A stretch of 64,000 bases of DNA. Origin: Boswellia sacra (taxonomy: Eukaryota > Streptophyta > Magnoliopsida > Sapindales > Burseraceae). How positions within the stretch are numbered: the first letter of the stretch is position 1; the number at the start of each line of letters is the position of its first letter. A program made the translations under genes and the position numbers. This document shows, in pieces, positions 1 to 10,662 of the stretch. Location of the stretch: positions 46,287-110,286 of the forward strand of contig SNVD02011435.1 of NCBI GenBank assembly GCA_013180625.2, given 5' to 3'. The notes beneath the pieces were generated by a model, which was given only the letters and a program-made list of their open reading frames with translations, did not search any database and was not told where the DNA came from.

Positions 1-394
1 TAAAGACTCTTAAACACTCATTTTCTCAAAACACTCAATATCAAAATTTTAAAAAATTAAGTTTACTTTGCACACCTCTCAAAATTTCAAAGATAACCTT
101 TGTTCTCTGTTATTCAAATCATTTATATCTAGTCTTTTTTTTTTTATTTACATGATTTTACTTTTTCTTTGTATGTTCTTTCTTTCATTCTTCTTCTTTT
201 GATAGGATATATTATAAGTGGTGCTATTCTTACAAAGAATCTATATAATTTTATACAAATCTATATGATAGTATTAAATAATTGTCACATCATCTACATT
301 AATTAAGATAACTAAAATTTAAAATTTACTCATCTAATCAAATTATGACACATCAATTTATATTAATAAATTTACATGAATAGTATATAAAAAT

Positions 395-509
395 AGTATT
401 ACTCTCTATTATAATAAAATTAAGGAGTTTAAATTTGATTTAAGATAGTGTACAAGAAGAGTATTATTCTATATTATAATAAAATTTGAAAGTTTAACTT
501 TGATTTAGG
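395..509. repeat. Direct repeat, two ~50-bp copies
   Basis: Copies at 395-444 and 460-509 share a stretch running from AGTATTA through TATTATAATAAAATT to TTTGATTTA, with a handful of substitutions. The period is 65 bp. It looks like a local tandem duplication in AT-rich DNA, and no function is implied. Confidence 0.6.
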
Positions 510-664
510 TATGTTGTATTGAACATTTATGGATTTATTTAAATTAGTAATTTTTATTATTATTAGGAATTTTAACATCCTAATTTGAGAGGCATCCTAA
601 TTTATTTTTAAAATAATTGAGTTTGATAAGATTTCTATTTCTTGATAGAACTATAATAATGAAT

Positions 665-860
665 AATATTACACCTACAACCCATTTACAATCAATTTAT
701 TTTACAAGATGAGTTTGTACAATTTGAGTTGATAAAATATTAGTAGATGAATAATTATTATATTACTTAATTTAACATTCTTCATTTATGTTAATTTTTT
801 ACTCATAAAGTGATTTTTGTTGACTCATATGATAAAAATAGTGGTTGTAAATGTAATATT
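665..860. mobile_element. Short MITE-like inverted-repeat element
   Basis: The left end AATATTACACCTACAACC is matched at the right end by the reverse complement AATATTACATTTACAACC, an 18-bp terminal inverted repeat with two mismatches. The interior is AT-rich and non-coding. A related copy lies at about 15345-15543: its reverse complement shares a stretch including ACAATTT(G/A)AGTTGA followed by AAAATAT and AGATGAA. A clear target-site duplication was not found, so the superfamily is not assigned. Confidence 0.55.
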
Positions 861-3533
861 ACACAAATCTAATACCTAGCTAAGTTGGATTTTAAGGCTT
901 CAAAAATATGTGTACTTATCTTATTTTTCAAATTTGGTAATTGTTATATTTTGATATTTAAATAAAGATTATTTTCTTCCTTAATTTTATTATATTTTTG
1001 TCTATAATTTCTTTGATTGTTTCTATACATTCCTCTGCCTTTGATTCTTCTTCCCCTTCTTTCCTGCTGATCACGGAAGACGTTCTCGTCACTTTCTTTT
1101 TTTAAGAAGTTGACTTGAAAATCAAAACCGCAGAGTAAATAATTTTATTAATTTGAGGTTGCGTAACGATTTAGAATTAACTGCCACGACAATAAACTCC
1201 AAATATCTGAGCAATGTACGGGTTGAATGCGCTAATTACTTGTTAATACTTCAATGAATTACCTGCAAAAAATTCCATTGTCCCTTCCAAGTATTCAAAG
1301 AAGTAATGTTACCTTGCGAAACAACAAAACTTGACCTCGCTTCAATTACTTTAAATTTTTTTTTTTTGGGGGGTTTCTTGATTGACTCCTTTTTTAAATT
1401 TCTTTTATGCAAATTGATTGATAGTGAAGTATAGAAGTCGGGTTTGTTAACAAGGTTTAAAGTTGAGGAAGGTGGTGCGTCTATAATTAATACAATTGAT
1501 TGGGAATATTTTAATAATGAAATGGGTGTTTACAGTCCTTTTCTTGATGCAAACAACGTCACCCCCTTGACCCTCACACGAAGCACCATGGTATTGTAAC
1601 TTAAAGTTTTAAATTAATTAAAATTTAGACACCAATGGATAGTTATTCATCTTGTCCAATCTAATGATTGAAACAATTGTTGAATAAGGATAAAGAAATT
1701 TAATGGTTTGTAAGAAATTTAAATTATCTGACACCAATTATTAGAGATTCTTGCTCCAAAATTTAATGGTTGAAAATTTGTTGGGTTAGCATCAAAAAGA
1801 CTAATTACAAATTCTCTGCATCTTCCATTAGATTTGAAGAAATAGATAACTGTGAAAAACTTGAATTATCAATATAATATCATCACTATTAGAGGATGCC
1901 CCATTTATTTATTTGTTATAGATTTGAATAAATAGATTTTATAATAATAATAATAAAGAAATAATCAGATACATATATGTTGATTTCAATAGATTTTTAA
2001 TAATGAAAATTAATCGATCTCTTTCTATAGTGTTTCAATTGTATTTATAGAAGACTGTTATCTACGATCAGCATATGGATCTTATAAGATTGGATATTGC
2101 AGGTAATACATCAATTTGGGTATTTAACTTACATCGGATCAATCCTTCAGGTAAGGAAGCTTACTACATTAAAAATCATATGCATAATGCATAAAATAAG
2201 AATCTAGAATTTTAATGATAAGTCAATAGTAATTATAAATCTAGATTTTTAATCACAGATCAATCATACGCATGACAAAATTTAACATCTAATTAGGGTG
2301 CAATATTCCATAAAATCTAACATCTCAATCTTAAATTCACATAGATAATAGGGTTTGGCTTCCTAATCCTAAATTATAACATTAGACTAGTATAATTTAA
2401 AGTTTTAACATTAATTATTAACCATCCATCTAATCCAATTGAATTATTAAGAGAAGAGTGTTACAAAATAATACATCAATTATGTAATATACAAGAACTC
2501 TTTCAATCTTAAATTAATATATGATTAATTATTAATCAAAATAAAAATTAAGTTCTTAATAAATAGATTAAGTTGAGCCTTTAAACTTTTAGAAAACAGT
2601 CAATGATTTTGAAAAATGAACTCCAATTTCCCAAGTCTAATAATAAACATTATCAATATTACGAAGATATGGAATCCAAAAGGAGGTAAGTGAGTAAAGG
2701 GAGATAACGGTAAATTACCAAAAATTAAATAGGGAAAGGCAAAGAAAAGAGAAGCTTTCTCTGAAACTGGCAAGAAAAATGATAAGTAGACAAAGCTATG
2801 CCATGCAACGCATGTGATGGCTGATTTAAATTTTTGGAGAGTAATTGTGCAACTTGTGAGGGAACAGTACTTGAATAATTTTAGAGAGCTACTTGAGTGC
2901 AGTCCAGCCATGCAGTACCGTATATATTTGAACATGAGCTTTAAGTGTCCCTTTATGCTTCTGAAAACAACAGGCATGTCATATGTCTGCAGTGCAGTAA
3001 AACAATCTCTCTCAAAGCAGATGAGTTTCCTTAAATGACAATTGGTAAAGATATACTTTTCATTCCAAAATATCTACCATTTTTCTATCCTCAATGATGT
3101 GTAGTAATTTAAGCTTCACATGAATGAAAAAAATGATGTCAGACATATTATGATATTACATCTATTTAAGACTTCAATTGAAACGTGAATTTGGGATAAT
3201 TTTGAGACATGTGATATCACTCAATCTAAATATTAATCCTTTACCTCATGCTAAGAAGTTAAAAGTGGAAGATTATTATTAAAGTCCCCTTCCCAAAAGA
3301 CTTGCATGCTGACATTTTTTGTTTTCGACCCTGAATCTGATTCATCCCTCAACAGTAGCCTGTCCATTTGACATATCAAATTCTTTTACATAAAGTTTCA
3401 AGAAAAACTAAATCTAAATTCATGTTTCAGATCAAATCTAAACATAATATTAGAGCTTCACCATGGTAGATCGAACTAGTAAGTTCAATATTACATAAAA
3501 ACTTTCGAAGTATGGATCCATGGAAATGACAAA

Positions 3534-6192
3534 TCATTTCAAATTTAACAACTTTGATCGATACGATTCCTCGTCACCTATTGCAGGAGGTATTATCCAT
3601 GTTCCAAGAGGATGTCCAGATATCATCCCTCCTGACAAGCATCAAGTCAATTCTAAATCAAGGACCAGGAATAGAAGAAGTCTCATTTCATAAAAAATTG
3701 ACTTCCAATAATTTACCCTCTTTAGTGGCTTCTTCACATCTTCTGTGGTAGTCAACTGACAGTTGAGGGTCTAAAGATTTCAGTAATGTCTGATACTTCT
3801 CTTCAGCCTCAGAAATGTATTTTGCCTAAAAGGAAACTATATGTTTTAGAACAAACAACAGTAACATCCAAATCATAGCTAATACCACAAATTTATGTCA
3901 TGGTTTTGGTCATGAACTCTAATCTTGAGAAGGCAGTGGTCTAACAACATATCCTCTTGCAATAGAAGACCTGAACTGGGTTTGAGAAGGGAAAGGATCT
4001 ATTCTCTGACTCTGTTCAAGGCTAACAGACCTGTTATATATATACACAGCGACTTTACCCAAATGATTTCAGCAAATCTTGGTTGAAATGATTTTACTCC
4101 AAAAACAACTAGTCAAGAAAGCAAGAAAAATAATAGAAAAATCTATACATCTATATCACATGGTACTACCCATGTAAAATCAGACAGAGTTATGAAATTA
4201 ATCTATTTTAAATTATGAATTCTTGTATCCCTGACAGAGAATCAGAATCAGATGCATTTACTTGGGGCTGTGGTAGTGTATGTCATTTATGCGCCATGTA
4301 CTAATTTCCCCCCTCCCCAGCAATATACTGGAATAAGTGAACCCAGTTTTGAGGAGGGAAGAGATCTGATTATCAAAATTGAGAAAGCCACGACGGGTGT
4401 TAATAAATAAACAGAGATGTGCGCTAATAATTATTTTGATGAATCTTGCTACCATCCAAAAACATTAAATCGACGAGGCATGATAAATAAATGGCCAAGT
4501 AAAAGCATATCAAATTATTGTTGAAAAATTTTAAATAGTAGATGTGCTTCCAACATATTCCAAGACGAACATGCCTTCCTGAAGTCTTATAGACTGAAAC
4601 ATAATCATGAAACGTTCAAGTTTGACAAGTTTATGTTACAAAGTATTGCTTTTCCAATTACCCTAATTTGTACTCATTTTCTTATGGTATTAGATAAGTT
4701 ATTGCTAATAGGATTCATAGTCAACATGAATATATATTATGCATTGTTGAATAAGCAAAATGGAACACATTGGAATATGTAACATTTAATAACCTATAAC
4801 TCCAATATCCTATGCATTTTGATATTGTTCAGAGTTCATTAATATCAATGAGAAAAGGTGGACAACAGCACACAAATTCAGTTTCTAAGACTATATAGCA
4901 GTTCAAATACAAACTAGATGACAGATTGGTGTACTCACCAGCATGGTTGGAGCTGATGATGATCCATATATTCTAACAAACATGCGCAAAATGTTGAAAT
5001 TATTCTCCAAAACATCATCCTACATGGACGACCATAAAGTTTAGAACCAGAAATGACTTTTCTCAAACCTGAAACAGTTCTATGTATTTATAACCCTGTC
5101 AATCAATAAACTAACCTCATAGTCAAACCTGCAGCATCATTGTCCAGCTAGGTTCTCAGTGAAAACATTGTTACGCTTGCCACATGATAACATCAATAAC
5201 AAATGATTGCATTAAATGCTAATGATTTCAGCAACATCATAATATTTGAGAAAGAATTACAGCCACTGAAATGATAACCACGTGAATTTTCCACAAGAAG
5301 CTACAACAAATTAGTGGAGAAACAGACAGGCAAATAATACTTACAAATCATCAGATATTTCGACCAGAAATTCTGAAATTGACAGAAATTCCATGTGCAA
5401 GTCATTCACCTTCACAGTAGCTTCAAAGAAAAGACATTTAGCTTCCTGAGATATACCAGCTCCAGCAAACATTAAAGAGTAATGGAGCACATATCATGTT
5501 ACACCAGAAATCATAACAGCAACAGCATTTTAGTCATGTTAAAACATATCAATTACAGAACCACATTGCACAGCTAAGGTCTTATATCTTTTTTCTTTTT
5601 TCTTTTTTTTTTTGGTGGTGAAATGATGGGGAAAAAAGAAAAAAAGAAAAAGGAATTTTTTTTGGATATATCAATTATACTAATGAATACTCCAGAAAGG
5701 TTTCAGCAAAAGAAAATTCAAAAACAATACAAGATATTGCAATCTGAGAAGAAAGGAGAATATGAGGTTACATTGTTAGAGGAGGCAACAAAATATGACA
5801 TCTTGACATAATTTGGTCTTAAATTTTTTTAGGAGAAATTTGAAGCTTTGTGAAAAAGTTTGAAAAAGTGAACAAAGGCTTTCGATGAACATTTCAGTGG
5901 GATCTTATTTGTTTATATGAGCTCATAGAACAATAATATATCTGCTAGACAGAAATATGCAAACAAAAATTACCTTTTCTCCCCTCAGCTGGTACAAAAG
6001 AAGATTAAGGACCCTATAATCAAATGATTTTAGATGAATTGCCCTCATTACATCTTCAACAGAGACCTGAGAAACATTTTTTTTTTTTAAATCAAAGCTA
6101 GGCAAATTATTCTTGGGCATTATTACAGTTTGCAACTAACATAACTCTCTTCAAATTTATTTTTAAAAAATAATAATAACAGTAATAATAAT

Positions 6193-6233
<41 letters not shown>

Positions 6234-6824
6234 AATAATCAAAGATTTAAAAAAGAGAGAGAGAAGGAGAGAACATATATCATGAATTTATTTGAATCAT
6301 TTCTACAACAACAGGCTGCTCTATAAGCAAACATGGAGAAGTTGTAAATGCTGCCAATTCATGCATGAAAGAACAAGACCTGATGATAAGCAATGATTGA
6401 ATTAATGTTGCAATTTTCACAGTCTAGTCTCACTGATATACCGTGCAAACATGTTAAGCAAGGTACAATTTGGGTTCATCAAGTAGTTGTGCATCGACGC
6501 AAAATATGAATATTAGACATTTTTCTTAAATCATATGATCAACGAAGCACATTAACAATGATAAACAAGATTTATAAGACAAATTTTTAAACTGTTCCCT
6601 CTTGACTTTTGTTAACAATGAAAGGAAAAAGGCTAAAAAAGAAAGCAATACCAGTCCCACTGAAGCACAAAAGTAATGAACTTCAAAAGCGAAAAGTTAA
6701 GTGATACGAAAAGTAAGAATTCACTGTCAGATACCAGTTACACCAATTTCTCATTCAAAACATTTTTGCTTAAGTGTATATGAAATTAACATAATATATA
6801 TACATCTATATATGTGAAATTAAC

Positions 6825-6901
<77 letters not shown>

Positions 6902-9029
6902 TAGTTAGCAACTGAAATCTAAAGTGCAAAGGTACCTTGAAAGTATACAACAAAAGTACTTGCACAATAAATTAAAACTATTAGGCTCAAGAAGCTTTCC
7001 CTAACAAAGTGCCATTACAGAGACAACTGAACCTGAACAATTTTTATTAAACTGTCTGCACAGGGATTCCCAAATAACACAGAAAGAATCATAACTAAAA
7101 ATTTTAAGCCAGTGTAAACATGATTCATTGAAGAAAAAAGGACCACAATAATAAACACCTGCTTTTTGCTCATCAATGAACAACACAGCTTTCTTTCTAA
7201 AGCCCAATACTCTTCTCCGCATCTTAATTCTTCTCTGATCCTTAATTCATGAAGCAAAGACAAATAAAATAAAATAAAAATTATATTCAAGCTTCAGAAC
7301 CTTTTGAGTTTGCCAAAGAGTACTGTCAAGGGTGAGAAATTGGACCTCTCTGTCAAAAGGCCATGATGTTCAAAGAGATGCACAAGTGGTCTGAATGGAT
7401 CACTTTTGAACACTTCCAATGACTTAGTAACCTGTACTCAAACAGAATGACTTAGCTAAGTGATTAACCTGTTACAAGATTCTTGCAGTAGAAGCTTCCC
7501 AAGTTCTTAGTACTAGTACCTCAGATCCTCTTTCTAGAACAGTATCTACATTGGACGGCATATCAAGAATCCTCTCATTCAAACTATCAAGCTGCACATA
7601 AAACAATTACTGTTAAAGAAGTAGAAAAAATAGGCATAATAAGTCAATATTAAATATTTCTGGTGCAAATTTTAAAAAATAAATGCAGCCAGCTTTCATA
7701 AACTTTTTCATTTCTCATACTAAGATTTCTCTAGGCAAGTAAATAGCAGGCAGGAACACAGGCATTGAAGATTCATTTGATTTGCTTTAATTAGAAAGCA
7801 TTCAATGCTTCCCTTGTTGGCTTTGCACCACTGATGTTTTGGCAGTCAAACCACTAGGGATCATCAAACTTGAGACAGATCTAGGTTTTTACCTGATAAA
7901 TATAACTTTCTGTGAACGAAAGCACAGGCAAATACTTGAATAATGTTTGCGGACTGTTTGAATCCATTCCATGAAACATGAAGTAAGATCTGCACTGTTG
8001 ATTAGTTGAAGTTTATAGCAAAAATTAGAAATATGGAACTTGATAACTCAAAGACTTAGGTTTTGATTGAGAAAACGGCAAAAAAAAGTAAGGGATAAAA
8101 AGGATCAAAGATATCAATTAACAGATTAAACAAAACAAGAAATTGTTTAAGAGAAAATAATTGCTTACAAAATCCTCAAGCGTAGAATTTGCTCGCTGCA
8201 TGGCATCAAGGCCAACCATTGGCATGTCTTGGCAATTACTACCTCCCAACAAATCATACTCGTTCTTTTTGACAATTTCAGTCCCAATAGAATTTAGTTG
8301 AGAGCCTGCAAGAAAACAAAATTCTGATGCAAATTTGTTTACACTGTATCAAAGTTCAATTGACTTGCGAAACAAGCTCTATTTCATGTACCTTCCTGAC
8401 CAAACCACAGGGATGCTTCCTCAAGAAATGGACCTGAAAACTGGAAAAAGAACAGAAACAAAAACCTATCAGAAACGTCCTCTACTCTGCTGCCTTGAAT
8501 TTAAGTAACAGTCACTAAATTTGCAATTGAGATGTGCTTGGTTACTGAGAAAATGAGCAAAAGTGTAGGGAATCCAAAAATTCTAGAAATTTCTTTAAAA
8601 TTGCTAAAATTAACAATGTTTTTTTTTTCTAAAGTAATTTTGAGTTCATACAAGTAGAAGTTTGGTGAGAAACAAATGAAATGATACAGGCAATGCAAGT
8701 GATAGAGGGTTTATGGAAAGAATGAAATTAAAAAAGAAGGCTTACATTTGGCAAGTGTTGGGAAATCAAGGCGCACTTAGAGCGGAAATCGAGTCCTCCA
8801 CAGGGTTGTACCTTGAGAAGCGAACGAAGCAATCAGTAAACAGCTTAAAATATAAGCAACCAAACCAAAGCAAAAGCAAATGGAGTACCAGAAGGAGAAG
8901 GACATTAGCTAGAAACCGATTACATTCGTCGTTATTATTATTATTATTAGAAGAAGAAGTAACAAAGCCGCGTGACTCCATGAATGATAATGCTTTGTGT
9001 AACTGTTCCAGCCTTCTCAGTTCTTCCAT
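3534..9029 (-). CDS. Gene A: 14-exon gene, 412-aa protein of unknown function
   Basis: Spliced by hand on the minus strand. Exons: 8889-9029, 8746-8811, 8392-8440, 8169-8305, 7893-7994, 7520-7591, 7301-7431, 7159-7240, 5974-6066, 5345-5409, 5116-5128, 4939-5019, 3717-3825, 3534-3631. Every junction has GT-AG borders and the 1239-nt reading frame stays open to a TGA, which strongly supports the model. The protein starts MEELRRLEQLHKAL, has an Asn run (residues 28-33) encoded by an AAT microsatellite, an acidic segment around residues 308-320 (EISDDLFDYEDDVLENN), and ends in a segment containing GHPLGTWIIP (about 386-395). No signal peptide, membrane helix or known catalytic motif is visible, and I do not recognise the family. 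An in-frame upstream ATG at 9113 would add 28 residues; 9029 was chosen because the sequence from there looks more protein-like. Intron 7 is only 60 bp. Confidence 0.85.
5116..5128 (-). other. 13-nt microexon (exon 11) of gene A
   Basis: The minus strand reads CTGCAG, then the 13-nt exon GTTTGACTATGAG, then GTTAG. It joins exon 10, which ends in phase 2 (TT), to exon 12, which begins GATGAT. With it the junction reads SDDLFDYEDDV and stays in frame. Without it exon 12 would be read in a frame that gives no sensible protein. The frame logic makes it the best solution. Confidence 0.75.
6195..6231. repeat. (AG)n microsatellite in intron 8 of gene A
   Basis: About 18 uninterrupted AG units, followed by a shorter interrupted GA-rich stretch to about 6275. 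It lies in the 1.1-kb intron between exons 8 and 9 of gene A. Confidence 0.95.
6829..6900. repeat. Compound (TC)n(TA)n microsatellite in intron 8 of gene A
   Basis: About 14 TC units run directly into about 18 TA units, ending near TATGTATATA. A short unit, GTGAAATTAACATAAT, just upstream repeats a similar stretch at about 6780. The site is expected to be length-polymorphic. Confidence 0.95.
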
Positions 9030-9200
9030 TTCTCCCGCAGCAGCGCTTCGGTGACGGCTTACAAGTACACTACGGAGCAAAACAAATGAGAGGCCCAGCC
9101 CATCCAAGTCCAAGAAGATTATTTAGACTTGTAATGGACCTCCCGCTTCTTTATTTTAACTTTTCAGTCCTCTACGCGTTCTTAAATTATTGTTTTAGTT

Positions 9201-9498
9201 AGGATGTTCAAAAATCCCTGACCCAATCTAACCCGATCCGATCCGATCGGGTTGATAGGGTTTTTTTCAGATCGATACTAAATAGTAACTCGAATCGGAT
9301 TTAAATAGTATCAGTTTGTAATCGGATTTGAATAATATGGCTTAATAAAATTCAACCCGATCCGACCCGATTGGATTGGTCGGATTTTTCTCGGGTCGTT
9401 ATTGAATAGTAACTGAAATCGGGTTAAAATTATCGGGTTTGAACAGTATCGAATTGTGATCGGGTTTAAAAAACCCGACCCGACCCGTGAACACCCCC
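9201..9498. mobile_element. 298-bp hAT-type MITE with perfect 8-bp target duplication
   Basis: The element begins AGGATGTTCA and ends TGAACACCCCC, so its ends are imperfect inverted repeats of the GGGGTGTTCA type. It is flanked by identical 8-bp sequences TTTTAGTT at 9193-9200 and 9499-9506, the duplication length typical of hAT transposons. The interior is non-coding and full of ACCCGATCCGA-like and CGGGTTTAA-like motifs. It lies just upstream of gene A, between the two host genes. Confidence 0.85.
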
Positions 9499-9506
9499 TT
9501 TTAGTT

Positions 9507-10465
9507 CATAACGTATTTGGCATGATAATTATTTCTATATTTTAGAGTTTATACAAATAATTTTTAAGGTTAAAAGTATGCTTACATAACATAATTATGC
9601 TTGTGCTCCGGAAAGGATAGAGTTAAAGTTAAGAATTTGTAAAACGATATTTAAGAGAATCATAAATTTTATTAAGAATTTTTTAATGGAACAAGTTAGA
9701 AAGATACAACATTGTTTAATAAATTATTGAGCTATCGAGTTGTATGCTAAACAGTTTGATAGTATCATAAAATTGTAGAACGATACTAGACAACCATCTA
9801 TCGTTGTATGCTAAACAGTTTGATAGTATTAAGAATTAGAAGTAAATTTAATACTTGATATTTAATTTGATCAGATTTTCTAGATTATTTAAAATGTTAT
9901 AATTTTTTTATATAATCCCACATATTTTGACTCCTTTTCACCTTTTCCCAAATATAATCAAGAATTCTTTTATATAGTAATCATTGACCATACAAAAAAA
10001 GCACAAAACAATATGAAATCTTAAAATACATTTAGGTGAATTGTTGAAAACCCCTTCATAGGCCTTCATCGACAAGCACTATCAACTTCCTACATAAAAC
10101 TTTTTCAAGTTGCACTTCCTCGTCATCCGCATGCCAAAATAATCTAATCAGCTGTCACCTCAAACACAATAGAAAAGTTAAAAATAAAAAGTTGGGAAAT
10201 GTATATATAGGTATATATTAATTTTTCCCTCTAAACAAGTGCACAGGAAGCCATTACTTGAGACTCCATTTTGTAATATAGAAAGAAGATTGTTACAATT
10301 GTATCCAAAATGATTGAGAATCATATTGTCATCCCAAAACGAAGGTGTGAAAGTGAATAACGTTACCATACAATTTGAAGCTACAAACACAGGAAGCAGC
10401 ATGGAGAACCGATTGCTTCTCACCCATACAATACTTTGGTGAGCTAAAAAATAAGGATCTCTAGT
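9507..10465. other. Intergenic DNA between genes A and B, with a 27-bp direct repeat
   Basis: No gene was recognised. A 27-bp sequence beginning GTTGTATGCTAAACAG occurs identically at 9739-9765 and 9803-9829, with a 64-bp period. The right part of the stretch probably includes the 3' UTR of gene B. A minus-strand open stretch at 10178-10423 shows no motif and is not called. Confidence 0.5.
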
Positions 10466-10540
10466 TTATTTTTCCTTGCTGGCTGTTTTTCCTTCATCTT
10501 CTATATTGGCAGAATCAAGAGACACAGAACGTTTCCCCAG
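10466..10540 (-). other. Possible alternative last exon of gene B
   Basis: On the minus strand TTTTGCAG is followed by an open stretch of 24 codons (starting LGKRSVSLDSANIEDEG, ending SKEK) and a TAA. It has a good acceptor and coding-like composition. No strong phase-0 donor was found in exon 3 of gene B to join it, and the main model stops before it. It could be an alternative terminal exon or chance. Confidence 0.3.
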
Positions 10541-10662
10541 CTGCAAAATGGAATACTCCCATGTGCAGCTAAAGTAAATAATCAACCTGCAACTGGCTCA
10601 AATGATCGAATGATAAAAGCTTAAGACAGGAGATTCTCAATATAATTGCTGCTCCAAAATTC

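Larger units (their letters stand above)
1..3533. other. AT-rich intergenic DNA downstream of gene A
   Basis: No convincing gene is seen here. Open stretches on either strand (for example around 2600-3040) are short, lack recognisable motifs and show no exon-like structure. The stretch holds a small direct repeat (395-509) and a MITE-like element (665-860). Its last few hundred bases probably contain the 3' UTR of the minus-strand gene ending at 3534, but no poly(A) site could be fixed. Confidence 0.6.

Noticed and set aside
2600..3038. Overlapping open frames on both strands (125 and 74 codons)
   Set aside because: No motif, no exon-like borders, and composition typical of AT-rich chance frames.
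3554..3751. Plus-strand 65-codon open frame
   Set aside because: It overlaps exons 13-14 of gene A on the other strand, where splice sites and frame are consistent.
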